This document shows, piece after piece, positions 31,755 to 43,192 of a stretch of 64,000 nt of DNA. Below the pieces are notes generated by a model. That model ran no database searches, had not been told where the DNA came from, and saw nothing but the letters and a program-made list of their open reading frames with translations. The stretch is from Amblyomma americanum (lineage: Eukaryota > Arthropoda > Arachnida > Ixodida > Ixodidae): positions 164,606,124 through 164,670,123 of the forward strand of contig NC_135498.1 of assembly GCF_052857255.1 (NCBI RefSeq), read 5' to 3'. Positions within the stretch are counted from its first letter, which is position 1. Every line of letters starts with the position of its first letter. The position numbers were made by a program, and so were the translations under genes.

Positions 31755-33843
31755 ATGTTTGCTTCATTGATGCCACCAAGTGGAATCTTCCAATTTTCAT
31801 TCTAATTAATAATGTTATTCCTCCTCCTCCATGGTTACAAATAAACTGAAAAGATCGTATTCTTTGCAGCTTGAAAAGCTAGCAACGTGGTCGTGGGTGA
31901 TAGGAGAAAGAATCAACAAATGTGAATGATTTCCTGTGGTGATGCAGCAGTAAAGCAGTCCTGCCTCACAAATAAGGTTAAAGGTTTTAGTTTGATCAGA
32001 AGAGATGAATTTCTGATGCAGACTAAGTACAGAAACTCCAGTCAGCGCATCATTTTAAAACACACCAGGCAACCTTGGTAGATTGAAATGAATCCAAGGA
32101 ACTGCAATACATGCCTTATTGCCTGCACTGCATTGGAATTATATTTCTTATACCCTGTACACGTTTAATTGAACAACTTTTATAGCAATTTTCATTTAAA
32201 AAACACATCAGTTCTATAGCTGAAGTGACATTGGAAGTCAGAGAGTGTGGGACACAGTCACCTTTTCAGGAATGTGTAGCTACAGGGCCCCTCTGGGCAG
32301 CCTTCCAAGTGTGTTTCTTTTGTCCAAACCAGCTTCCCACTCAAAGCTCCCAAATAACACCAAATTAATTCTTAACAAGGGGAGCTTTGCTCACGTCTAG
32401 CAATGTCACGATATGTGGTCTATGTCGGAGCTACCTGTCGTGAGTGGGGACCAGGATGAAACCAGCGGCTGACTTTCAAACTGCAAACAGAGTATTCCAG
32501 AAGCTTATCTTTCAGCTTTTTCAGCAGCCTGACAACGTTGCCGACATGTTTTTGTAGCTGCACTTAACAGATCTTGTACATGGTACTTTTCATCGGGTTT
32601 AAAAAATCACTATAAGTCACCCTGAGCCTGTAGTGTCCTCTTCAACATGCAGTCTGCTTTCATGCAGGCACACAGGTTTCAGGTCGCAGAAAGCCCTGAG
32701 TTAAGTACTTGCTGAAGCGTGCCTTCACTGCTCCAGAGCTAAAAGCGCACCGCATCAGCGCTTTCAACTGTGTAATCATGGTCATGCTAGATGGCTCAGC
32801 TTGTTATTGCACACAGAAAAAGAGGCTCAGCAAAGGGCTCTGTAATTCTTTTCCGTGAGTTTGTTCACCTTTTTAGCATTGACAACTACCATGGCCTTGC
32901 ACTTCGCGCTGCATCAGCTCGTCACATTATTCTCGCTGGCATGGTAACATCGCCATTTTTTATGGCACAGCAACCTGGGAGAAGCAAAAGAACAAATTTA
33001 AGATCCCGCATACATTTTTTATTGTCTATGGTACAAAACTATGCCCTTCTCGTATATGCATGTAACAAAAACCATTTGTGCTGAATTATTCCACCACTTC
33101 AAATGCGAACACCGAGCAATGTAGGTCAAACCAGGCGTTGGTCCAACAAAACTCATCGTCTGGCAGGTTGCATCTATATGCGCGAATGTTACATTTATTC
33201 GTTTTTGTTCCTGTGGAAACTGGCATCGCCGGCACAAATGCTGGCTTCAAGGAAAAAGCATTTCCTATGTGCTTGCAGTGTGTTTTTCGTGCATCTTTAG
33301 AAGCACTCAACAGAGTGGCAAAAATTTTAAAAAGTGCACCAGCTTGGAAGGGTGTGCCTGCATTATATCTCACGGACATAAGCCCTAAAATGCAGTTCCT
33401 TAGTGGCATTCGCATTGGAACATAGGGCGCAACTGGTCGAATTTAATCAAGCACTAGTCGCATTGTGAGGCTTCCAATGCTGAAGAAACTTATGCAAAGA
33501 ATGAAGTTGTTGGTTACCTTAGTGAAGATGGCACATATCCATGCGCGGAGATTGGCCCAAGTATGGCGGTGAATGGCAAGGAAAATCATGTAGCATTTTC
33601 ACAGAAAAGAACGAGGTGGAGAAGTAGAATAATGGAATGACAGAGGCTAGGAAGAAAATAGTAATAATTGTTTGTTGAAAAATTCAAATAAATTAAACAG
33701 TTTTGAAGTACTAGGAGTAGCAAAAATACACGTTTTTGGAATGCGGAAGAATTTTGTATAACGTTAGCAAGGTAACATACCAGTTGTAATCTTGAAGGTA
33801 TCCACAGACAATACTTAATGTGTAGCTTGTTGGGCCAGTTGGT
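31755..33843. other. no supported gene
   Basis: Several minus-strand ORF fragments (for example 33086-33415, and around 31830-32060) have a protein-like look and could be remnants of a DNA transposase, but no motif was recognised. Confidence 0.3.
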
Positions 33844-34172
33844 GGAGACACAACTGAAAATTTTTGCTTGACCAAGGAATCGAGCAGAGCAGGGTGCACA
33901 TGCGCATGAGCAGGGTACCTCGACAAAAGGAACAAGACAAGAGCAAAATAAAGGTCCGTCATTAAAAATGCTGCTATCTTGCACGTGAAGACTATGTCCC
34001 ATTCATGAACTGGTATTCTTTGGAAGAAAATTTGACTGATATATCGCTGACACAATGAGTGTCTGACTTTTTATTTTAAAAGCTTCCAAGATTCCACGTT
34101 CTATCTGCGTTTTGCCTCAGCCGATCATTTTTACACTGCTAAACAGGAGAGCATACAGTTTTGACATTTGTT
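33844..34172 (-). repeat. left inverted arm of the Penelope-like element
   Basis: Reverse complement of the right arm at 35527-35857 with scattered substitutions and small indels. On the minus strand it represents the element's 3' untranslated end. Confidence 0.75.
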
Positions 34173-34199
34173 ACAATTTTTTGGGAAATTGACCATATT

Positions 34200-34275
34200 A
34201 TCCGGTTGCTATGCTGTCTTTTCCGGTCATTAATGCATTGGCCAGTCTGGCCGATATAGGCCTCGCCACGTGACA
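34200..34275 (-). pseudogene. GIY-YIG endonuclease remnant of Penelope
   Basis: The minus strand in one frame reads GEAYIGQTGQCINDRKRQHSNR in two adjoining blocks (GEAYIGQTGQ and CINDRKRQHSNR). This is the second half of the GIY-YIG domain, with YIGQTG and the catalytic Arg region. The first half is missing. It joins the left inverted arm, showing that the arm derives from the 3' end of a complete element. Confidence 0.75.
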
Positions 34276-34309
34276 AACCTTCAAGGCGGTGACCGCTAAG
34301 CCATCAAAG

Positions 34310-35470
34310 GTAAAAACCGTGCTCTTCAACTCTTGAAGAACCTGAATCTCGAAGGTATACTGAACGAATTGAGCAGAAAAGAGAAAACTGATGTCCTGAA
34401 AGTGTTGTTTGCCACAAAAACGCACAAGACCGGCTGTCCCCTCAGGGCCATTGTCACCGAGGGCGGTACAATGCAAAAATTGTCGGCCAGTTCTTGAAAG
34501 ACTCGCTGGACCCCTTGGCACCTGATGACCGTTTTTCAGTCCAGTCCTCAATGAGCGTAGTGAAGTTTGCCTCCAATATTCCCCCCAGTGGATGCCACTT
34601 ATGCCATATCCATTGACGTCGAGGACTTGTTCTATTCGGTACCGCACAAGAAGTTACTTCAGACTGTGCGTGGCCTCATCAAAAGCAGAGGTACGATTCC
34701 TTTTCAGAACAGTATGTGTCTATCTGTCTACTCGTTTCTGGAAGTTTTAACATGCTATTTGTCATCTACTATTGTAGAGCGTGAGGATTGCACATACATA
34801 CAGAAGCAGGGTATTCCTATTGGCTCGAGCGTAGCTCCTGTGTTGTGCCAAATACTTTTATCTAGTTTTGACAATGTGTTACTTCACAAGCTTAATACTG
34901 ACGCTCAGGTTGTTAAGGTTTCTAGATATGTTGACGATTTTTAACCCTTTTAAAACTAACTCCCCTTGACAGCGTGGATTGGGCAGCCAATGACGTTCGA
35001 TCTTTCATCACACTTTCACTGACCTGAGCTTCACTCATGAGGTGCCACTTCATGGCAACATCCAGATTTTCTCACGATGGCCGCATTTTCTGAAAATACG
35101 CTCTTTGAACTAAAAAACGCCTTTTACCCTACACTTGTCGCACTCAAAACTAGTGAAAAAGGTATAAAAAATCTATGTCTAGGAAATGCCCGGCAAAAAA
35201 GCTGCCTCCACGTTATACAGAACAGTAGCTTTGAACAAGCTTGTTGTCTCTTATCAGCCGGTTACCCCGAACAGATCCTTGTCTCAGATGCTGAATCTCT
35301 GTCACGTAAGCTTAGGTTACAGCGCGCACCTCACAACGAAGAAGCGTCTCATCAGGATTTGAGGCCTGCTGTTATTCCCTACATGCCCAAAGTCTCGCAT
35401 GGTAAAGGTGGAAATGAAATACGGTGTGAACGTTGTGTTTTCAGCACCCACAAAACTTTCGTCATTATGT
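34310..35470 (+). pseudogene. Penelope-like reverse transcriptase
   Basis: Blocks in order: LFATKTHKTGCPLRAIV (RT start), then after frameshifts YAISIDVEDLFYSVPHKKLL and SFLEVLTCYLSST. IQKQGIPIGSSVAPVL and VSRYVDDF (catalytic YVDD at about 34927-34941) follow. A stop comes directly after, then LSFTHEVPLHGNI and the C-terminal RPAVIPYMPKVSHG. The motif set is specific for Penelope-like RTs, which resemble telomerase RT. Several frame breaks make it non-functional. Confidence 0.85.
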
Positions 35471-35526
35471 GCCCGTATGTTTATCATTATCCGTGCCATA
35501 TCTTTATCATTACGTGCCCGTATATT

Positions 35527-35857
35527 GTAACAAATGTCAAAACTGTACTCCCCTGTTCAGCAGTGTAAAAATGATCGGCCGAGGAAAAACGCAGATAGAA
35601 CGTGGAATATTGGGAACTTTTAAAATAAAAAAAGTCAGGCACTGATTACGTCAGCGATATATCAGTCAAATTTTCTTTCAAATAATACCGATTCATGAAT
35701 GGGACATAGTCTCCACGTGCAAGATAGCAGTATTTTTAATGCCGGACCTTTATTTCGCTTTTGTTTTTTCCTTTTGTCGGCGTGTCCTGCTCATGCGCAT
35801 GTACGCCCTGCTCTGCTCGATTCCTTGATCAAGTAAATATTTTCTGTTGTGTCTCCA
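35527..35857 (+). repeat. right arm of the Penelope-like element
   Basis: Matches the left arm in inverted orientation. It follows a stretch with a short internal reiteration (tcattatgtgcccgtatgt / tcattacgtgcccgtatatt) that takes the place of the GIY-YIG coding segment. Confidence 0.75.
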
Positions 35858-36324
35858 GCGTCGTCCGTGTGAATTCCTTCTATTGTGTACGCGTCCTCTT
35901 CTGCTGGTTTTTCTACCTGCTACCTACTTAATGCGGATCCCTTGGTGCTCACAATGAATGAGAGAAGAACTGGAAGAGACACAAAGAGTCCTAACGTCTC
36001 AAGGGTGACCTCCAGATACGACTATCTCTGAAATGTGAACCGCAGGCAAGAGAGGAGAAAATGTTTTATTCTTTCAACTTCCCCAGATCAGTCACAAAGA
36101 TTTGTCGTAGCAAACCCGCATCTGCATATGTACTATCGGGGACAAAACTGGTATACTCCACGCAACGGGAGCCGGAGCAACGTAAAATTGCATCTTAATG
36201 CCATCTAAAGCACGAAACATTGAAACGAGTCAAGCGACATGCCTGCAGATAATAAAGGGCTCCAATTGGCTGTCTCGATCCGAGATGCCACCTGTAGATG
36301 GCGTTACGACGCATTTTTCCGTAG
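35858..36324. other. no supported gene
   Basis: Only one hint: atgtactatcgg at 36128 is identical to the outer end of the terminal-inverted-repeat element at 51.3 kb, preceded by TA in the same way. No partner end was found nearby. Confidence 0.3.
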
Positions 36325-36354
36325 AGTCACTGGAAAAAATTTTTTCCAGTGACT
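36325..36354. repeat. perfect 30-bp palindrome
   Basis: agtcactggaaaaaa is followed directly by its exact reverse complement, with no spacer. It adjoins the hAT-like MITE. Confidence 0.9.
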
Positions 36355-36363
36355 AGTTTTCCA

Positions 36364-36622
36364 TAGGGTGCCTCAGTGCCAGCGCCGGGGTGGAGACAAC
36401 TTCAGCGGCGCCGCCATATTGAATCACACGGGATCAGCGGCGCTAGCGTTTGTAACGGTGCCGTTGATCTTCTCGGCGCGCTTCAAGGTGCTTTAACTTG
36501 AACGGCCTTTTGCAGCGAGAGCTACACTGGGCTACCAGTCGAGCATTTCGCGGTACAAGGCAGAGGCAAGTTGTGATTCAATATGGCGGCGTCGCTTAAG
36601 TTGTCTTCACCCGGGAACCCTA
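36364..36622. mobile_element. hAT-like MITE with 8-bp target duplication
   Basis: A 259-bp element starts TAGGGTGCC and ends GGAACCCTA, flanked on both sides by GTTTTCCA (36356-36363 and 36623-36630). The inner arms match in inverted orientation over ccgccatattgaatcac and agacaactt. An 8-base duplication plus a YARNG-type terminus fits the hAT superfamily; P elements also make 8-base duplications but differ at the termini. It has no coding capacity. Confidence 0.75.
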
Positions 36623-36647
36623 GTTTTCCATAGTGCTCCTATATATG

Positions 36648-36749
<102 letters not shown>

Positions 36750-36799
36750 TCCTATATATGCTCCCTGCGGGAGCATTTATAGAAACAATACGGAATAGC

Positions 36800-36900
36800 C
36801 AACAGAAAACTAGTGTTCCTGTATATGCTCCCTGCGGGAGCATGTATATCCTGTATATGCTCCTTGCGGGAGCATATACAGGAACACTAGTTTTCTGTTG
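36800..36900. repeat. foldback: 44-bp inverted arms with 13-bp spacer
   Basis: 36800-36843 pairs with 36857-36900 at 40 of 44 positions. The four mismatches cluster in a small inner palindrome (tgctcc...ggagca), which also occurs at 36756-36776. The shared outer phrase is caacagaaaactagtgttcc. The single-stranded form would make a very stable hairpin. Confidence 0.85.
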
Positions 36901-36959
36901 TTCCGGCTCCTGCTGCATGGAGTATACCACTTTTGTCACGATAGTACAAATTTAGGTGG

Positions 36960-37690
36960 GGGATTGTGCATCGCAGAAGCGCCATTGACACCTCACAGAG
37001 CCTTGATTTATATGACCAGACATTCCAACTAATGGTATACTTTAAACGCTCAAAACCCGCGGTATTGAGCAACGGAATCACTGAAGCTGGCTGAGCTATG
37101 TTAGAAATGCAAGAAATGAAATCTCCACCAGAATGAGGCAAAGGACGGGATTGATTACAAGGGCACTGAGAGCTGACCTTGCATTAAACCGACCACCTCG
37201 CTAAAATAGACACCCTAATGACCAGGTACTCGGACAAAATATCTTCTCTCACGGAGAGTGGGACAAAAACCAAAAGGAACGATTCAATAGAGATTTTCCT
37301 GAAGTTTGGAGAGAGATAAAACTGAAAGCAGTCTGCAAGGATAAGAACCCGTGCTACATGTCTCGGAATTTTGAGAAGAGCCAAACCAATAGCCAAACAC
37401 TCTGCAAAGAATAGAGGAGTGTAATCACGGATACGAAACGGAATAGCTCCAAGGCATTCCTGCGAATGTATCATAATCGCCGCCTTCTCGCAGCTCCCGG
37501 AGGAATCAGTGGAGAGAACAGTACGGTGGGGAAAGTTCTCTAGGTGATCAGCAGGAAGACCATTTAGGATATTTGCGGGCATACATTTGGGATGGGACGG
37601 AAAAATATGGTCGTAAGACAAGACAGGCCCAGCCTGCGTATCACCAAAAATAAAGTAAACGCACTGCACACCAATGAGTACGACACGATC
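36960..37690 (-). pseudogene. RNase H and C-terminal remnant of an I-type LINE
   Basis: The minus strand has STDSSGSCEKAAIMI, then TPLFFAECLAIGLALL and VARVLILADCFQFYLS, the D, E and D strands of RNase H in order. It is followed by AIGNER-like decay. A further frame has ALLRCTIPHLNLYYRDKSG, resembling the C-terminal region after RNase H. No RT precedes it. It differs from LINE-E and is more degraded. Confidence 0.55.
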
Positions 37691-37859
37691 GCGCGATAAC
37701 TATCGAGACGGAGTTTCGGCATAGCTCACCTTCGGTTTTCTTTTTCTTTTTTTTCAACCTGTACACCGTTCGTGCTGGTTTTGGGGCTGTGCCGTAGCGC
37801 GATACTCAGTCCTATGCACATTTCTTCCCGGCGAAGCTTCAAACTTCGATCGAAACCAG

Positions 37860-38320
37860 CCAGCCCGCCAGCGGCACCGTCGGCCGACGGGAAGATGACG
37901 CGACGAACGCAGGCGATATAAAGAGTGGATTGCTGAGAGGAAGTTTTAATGCAGGCGATTATTTTATTTACAATGCATTTCTGTTTGTGCACTAAGTGGT
38001 ATGCTCGAACAAACGTAAGCGGCGTAATCGTTTTGTTTGCTTGTGTTTTTGTGTTTAGTGACGTTACCAGAACTTCCGGTGCTGCACCTTCGGGTCTTTG
38101 GAAACAGAAAGACTGACTGACTGACTGATGTTGCTGAAAGGAAGTAGGAAAAGGAAAGAGCACGGGCTTGCCTACTGGCTCAAGCCGAGCCACGACTTTC
38201 TGCATTGAAATACACAGCAGACACCGAACTTTCGGGACATGCCACCCAACTTCTGGTGGCTTCACTTGCGCCCACTTCGGAAAGCGGGAATGCGGCATCC
38301 AGCTACCTAGTGGAGATCAG
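37860..38320. repeat. dispersed repeat, related to copies near 10.6 and 12 kb
   Basis: The block 37880-38110 is the inverse of about 12010-12340. The block 38195-38290 matches 11905-12000 directly and 10650-10725 inverted. A short (ctga)n tract lies at 38110-38127 between blocks. No ORF is conserved among copies. Confidence 0.55.
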
Positions 38321-38328
38321 TGCCCCAG

Positions 38329-38392
38329 TGCGCTCTAGGGTGCCTCGATGCGCGCGCGCGGGCGCGCGCACATCTAGGCACCCTAGTGCGCT
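38329..38392. repeat. GC-rich palindrome with alternating CG core
   Basis: 31-base arms pair at 27 positions around a 2-base centre. The inner part of each arm is alternating CG (gcgcgcgc), and the outer part is ctagggtgcct and its complement. The hairpin could be stable, and the CG run is prone to Z-DNA. Confidence 0.85.
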
Positions 38393-38519
38393 CCAGACCG
38401 CAGCGCTTCGTTTTGCCCTAGCGGCAGTCACGCGCAGGACGTCCACTCCTCTCAGCGTCAAGCGCGCCTCGCTTTTCGCATTTTCCCTTGTAGGGACTCT
38501 ACCAGCCAATTTTTTTTAA

Positions 38520-38640
38520 TAAGTGTTTTGGGGAAGGGAATGGCGCAGCTGTTATCTGTATCACAACTCAGCGGACACCTGAACCGCGCCGTAAGGGAAG
38601 AGGTAAAGGAAGGACTGAAATAGTGAACATATGCACCATT
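38520..38640 (+). repeat. probable dispersed tick repeat
   Basis: The phrases aatggcgcagctg, ggacacctgaaccgcgcc and gtaagggaagagg form a unit I recall as frequent in tick sequences. There is no second copy in this window, so the call rests on memory. Confidence 0.35.
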
Positions 38641-38799
38641 AGTTTCGCACATGAGCTCCAAGGTAACGCTACGCATCGTCTACTTCCCGCCTTTGGATAG
38701 TTGCATCGTTGCATTGGTTGCACAGCTTACATTTCTCCCTACATGTCAACCACAGCCTCCATAGCCAATCCCTCCTGAAGAACATGTCTGAAGCGTCAG

Positions 38800-39890
38800 G
38801 GGTTTTTCCAGGAGTGCGACCGTTGGTGCTATTTAGACGAGACTGAGTTCAGGAGCTTAGCCGAGGCAGGTGGGGCTCGCTTTGCATGCAAGATATGTAA
38901 GCGTTTTGAGGAGGACGTTCAGACGTTGAAAGGGGAATGGGCAGCTAGGATTAATGAACTCAAAGGGGGCCTGAAGGTGGAACGAGAGGAACAGATTAAG
39001 TCAGAAACTCAGGTCGCCGATCGCTTAAAAGAGAGGAGGATAATGCTGACCTGTTGGAGCGAATTGTGGGCGAGCTTAAAGAGGAGCGGGAAAAGCGGGC
39101 CCAGCTAGAAGAGCAGGTAGAAGCTCTCGGGTCGCGGCCGACAAGGCACCCCGGTTAGGAGCAATGTCAGGTGGGGGACGAGGCTCGTCGATCCTACAGT
39201 GCTGTAGCGCAGCGGGCTTTGAGTGGGGAAGAGAAGGAGGTAAAAAGGGACATGGAGACTCGCGACAGTAGCGTACGGCGGCGGGAGAGACAGCTAGTGC
39301 GATCCGGAGGGCAACAGTCGCAGTTAGGAAGCGAACGGTTAGAGCGCAGGAGGGTTCTGGTAGTTGGGGACTCGAAAGTAGCGAGGGTTGAGGGAGGAGT
39401 TTTGACGGCAGTGAAGGCGGACAGGCGGATGCAGGTGGAGGCCCAGCCCGGGAAGTGCATGGTAGATGCAATGGCCAAAGCCCAGGAGGTGTAGGGGGCA
39501 ACATGGATGGCGAACACCAGGTCGTTATCCATGCTGGTCTCAATGATGTGCTGAAAGGGAGGAGCCAGAATCTCGAGAAGCAGTTAGAAGTGGGGATGCG
39601 TAGGCTTAGAGAGGCCTCTGAGAGTGTGCATGTGACCATATGCACAATCCCAGAGGTCCAGAGGCAGGCTCGCGAAACGGAAAAGAGGATCGTTGAGGCT
39701 AACCGTGTAATTAGGTTAATGAGTCGACGGCTAAGATAAGGGGTAATGGAAGTTAACAGGGATGTGTACGAGGTCAGGCTCCACCCTTTTACGCAGGATG
39801 GCATTCACTACGGTGGTGCCACTGGCAAGTGGGTGGGTAGTAGGATAGGTCGCCAGGCAACAACTTTTATAGGAGACCCAGAGCTCTGAG
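38800..39890 (+). pseudogene. LINE-D ORF1: zinc finger, coiled coil, SGNH esterase
   Basis: The first block (ECDRWCYLDE ... GARFACKICKRFEEDV) has paired Cys in the manner of a PHD-like finger. It is followed by a charged coiled coil (WAARINELKGG, VEREEQIKSETQVAD). After frameshifts the hydrolase begins: VLVVGDSKVARVEG with the nucleophile Ser codon at 39372. It continues with IHAGLNDVLKGRS (block III Gly/Asn) and QDGIHYGGATGK (Asp and His). All catalytic positions are retained although the frame is broken at least twice. In such elements the esterase is thought to act in membrane or RNP handling. Confidence 0.7.
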
Positions 39891-40009
39891 GGAACCAGTG
39901 TAGAGAAGGAAGAACCAAGATCAAAGGGACGATGGAACCATAGGAGAAGAAATAGACGCAAGCGCCATTAGCATGCAAGGTGGCAGGAATAGACTTAAAT
40001 AGGAGGAAA

Positions 40010-43000
40010 TAGAAGAACAGTTACGGCAGGAGGTTAATGGTATATGGTTTAGTTGAAACGCATCTTAGAGACATGGAGCAACCACCCTGTAACTCATACT
40101 ACGCATGGGAATATTGCAATAGAACAGAGGGCACCAGAAAGGGGGTGGAATTGGGGCATTCATTCATAAAAGTATGAATTTTCAAAGGGTTAAACTGGGA
40201 TGCAAGGAAAATTTATGGCTAAAAGGAAAAGTGGCAGGGAAGCAAACACTCCTTGGCTTTGTATACTTGGGGACAGGAGCTAATGCCAAAGAGGAAAACA
40301 GGAAAATGTTAGAATGTATTTCAAGCGACATTGATGAGCTAGGAGGACAGGGCGAGATAATTATATTAAGTGACATGAACGCACGTATATAAGACCTGGA
40401 GGGGTACACAGATTCGACAGGAAGCATGCTGCAGGACATGTGTGACAGGCATGATTTAGTTGTATGCAACAGTACCGAGAAGTGTGAAGGGCTCATAACA
40501 TGGGAGGCAGGGAGTCTGAACTCGATAGATTATGCACTAATGTCACAGAGGATGTATAATAGATTAGGAGTAATGAGCATAGATGAACATGGTTCCAGAA
40601 GTCTAGGTAGGGACCACAAGCGTATCAAGTTGAGCTTCAGAAGAGAAACCAATGAAGGACTGAAGCGAGATGAACAATCAGAGGGGAATTTTCACTCAGA
40701 AGAGCAATTCGAAGCTGCAGCCAAACAAATTGAGAAAGTAATTTTTGAGGATAGTGAAACAGAATGGACTTATACCAAATTAACTCGATTACTGGAGCTA
40801 GAGCTAGCTAAGGTGCGCGTAAAGCTAAAAGAGAAAAGACGCAATCCCAAGAGTTGGTGGGATGAGGAGGTCAAGAGGGCGATAGAGAAATGTCAGGAAG
40901 CGTCCAGGGAACACAAATATTCCAAGGAGAGCAGGGAACCAGAAGTTGAAGTAGACAGAAAATGGGATACCTTCATAAAGTGTAGAAGGGAAGCATCCTA
41001 TTTGATTAATGAGAATGTTAGAAGAAAGGGTGCCCAATGGATGTCAAAAGTAAATAAAAAGAATAGAAAAGCAGCTCAGAAATTCTGGAAACATCTAAAT
41101 GCAATAAGTAATAAGACTAGGCGAGAACAAAGGTTTATTGTTACAGATCAGGGTATTCAACTAGAAGGGGATGAAGCAATAAAACACATAGGAACAAGGA
41201 TGACAGAAAAATTTAAAGAAAGGAATGTTGTGCATAATTTATCGAAGGAGGATAGCCCGGTTACTGCAATAGCTTCACTTGAGCAAGGAGAGTGGGAAAG
41301 GGCAGAGAAGAAGGTTCCTAGTGGCAACTCAACAGGACCAGATGGTATCCCGATTATGTTGATGAAGAAGATCGGAACAAAATCCAAGCAAACATCAATA
41401 CAGGTAGTGAATAAAATAATAGTGGATGGGAAAGTCCCGATGAATGGCGATTAAGTAGAATGAACATGATATATAAGGGAAAGGGGGATAAAGCTCACGT
41501 AAGTAACTATCGTCCCTTAACAGTGACATCTGTGGTGTACAGAGTGGTGATGCAGATTATAAAGGATAGATTGCAGGCTTGGGTGGAGAACGAGGGGGTG
41601 CTAGGGGAACTGCAAAATGGGTTCCGGAAACAAAGGAGGTTGGAGAACAATCTATTTTCATTGACGCAGTGTATAGAGTTTGCTGAAAAGGAGCACAGGC
41701 CCCTATGGCTATCATTTCTGGATATTAGGGGAGCCATGACAACTTTATTCAGGAGTATTTGTGGGACATACTGGGCACATTCGATGTGGAAGATGGAGTA
41801 AATAACCTTTTAAACGAGATATATCTAGGTAACAGAGTGCTTATAAAATGCGAAAAAAATGTATCAGGGCCTGTAGAGATACAGCGGGGGCTTAGGCAAG
41901 GATGTCCTCTGTCTCCTTTGTTGTTCATGTTGTACCTGCAAGGGTTGGAGACCAAGCTAGAGAGGAGCGGACTAGGCTTCAACCTTTCTTTTTTCAAGCA
42001 AGGAGAATGGGTTAAACAGTCATTACCGGGACTAATTTACGCGGATGATATAGTGCTAATGGCTGATAAGAAGGAAGATTTACAGAAGTTGATAGACATA
42101 TGTGGTACAGAGGGAGGTAGATTAGGTTTCAAGTTTAGTAAGGAAAAATCTGCGGTCATGATATTTAATGATAAGGGCGGCGAGCATAGAATACAAGAGT
42201 TCACGATAGAGGTAGTGGATGAGTACAAATATCTTGGGGTGTGGATAAATAGCAGTACTGAGTATCTGACAGAGCATGAAAAATATGTAATGAATAAAGC
42301 CAGTAGGAATGCAGGTGCCATGAAAAACAGGGCACTGTGGAATTACAATAGGCAGGAAGTGGTAAGAGGGATCTGGAAAGGGGTGATGGTCCCTAGACTG
42401 ACTTTCGGCAATGCGGTCCTGTGCATGAGACCAGATGTTCAAGCAAGGCTAGAAATTAAACAATGGGGCGTAGGGAGGCTAGGTTTGGGAGCACATGGCA
42501 ATACACTAAATCAGGGGGTACAGGGTGATATGGGATGGGCGTCTTTCGAGAGCAGAGAGGCTAGCAGTAAGATAGCATTTGAGGAGCCATTGAGAAAAAT
42601 GGGGGAAAAGCAGTGGGCTAGGAAAGTTTTCAGATACCTGTATATAAAGGATGTTGACACGAAATGGAGAAAGCGAACTAGAAAATTGACAAGCAAATAT
42701 CTGGACAGCAGTAAGGGGGCAAATCAGCAATTATTGGTTAAGAAAAAGGTTAAAGAAACAGAGAGAGCTTTGTGGAAAACAGGGATGTTGACGAAATCGG
42801 CACTGGAAACATACCGGACCTTTAAACAGGAAATTGTCAAAGAAAATATCTATGATAATTGTAGGGGAAGTTCTTTGTTGTTCGAGGCCAGGACTGGAGT
42901 TTTGCGGACTAAGACGTATAGAGTCAGGTACCAGGAGATAGACACTTTGTGCATTGCGTGCGGAGAGGAGGAGGAAACTGCTGAACACTTCATACTTTTC

Positions 43001-43063
43001 TGTAAAGGGCTTCACCCTACAGTGGAAAGCAACGGGGCTGATTTACACAAGGCATTGGCGTAG
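40010..43063 (+). pseudogene. LINE-D ORF2: APE endonuclease and reverse transcriptase
   Basis: Endonuclease: GLVETHLRDM, then a premature stop after ILSDMNARI (40390), then NSIDYALMSQ and LGRDHKRIKL. Linker: NPKSWWDEEVKRAIE. RT: STGPDGIPIMLMK, a frame break near 41455, NYRPLTVTSVVYRV, LQNGFRKQRR and a degraded LSFLDIRGA. GLRQGCPLSPLLF, LIYADDIVLMA (catalytic YADD) and YKYLGVWIN follow. The C-terminus has a CCHC-like CIACGEEEETAEHFILFC. The last 434 codons are open. Confidence 0.85.
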
Positions 43064-43192
43064 ATTTTAAGCGGGTAGGAGTAACCAAGCGAAGGTTATA
43101 TGATTGGTGGCTAAAAGCAAGACAAGAGTAACATTTCATAAGTCATGGCTACTTGGCTTGAGCCACCGCCCGATTTAAAGGGTTCAGCTGTA

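Larger units (their letters stand above)
33844..35857 (+). mobile_element. Penelope-like element with inverted flanking arms
   Basis: A plus-strand Penelope-type RT is bracketed by two arms of about 330 bases in inverted orientation. 33844-34172 read on the minus strand matches 35527-35857, from gtaacaaatgtcaaaactgta through atgggacatagtct to ttgtgtctcc. The left arm keeps a GIY-YIG coding end; the right side lost it. Inverted partial copies are a known arrangement for Penelope elements. The reading frames are broken. Confidence 0.8.
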
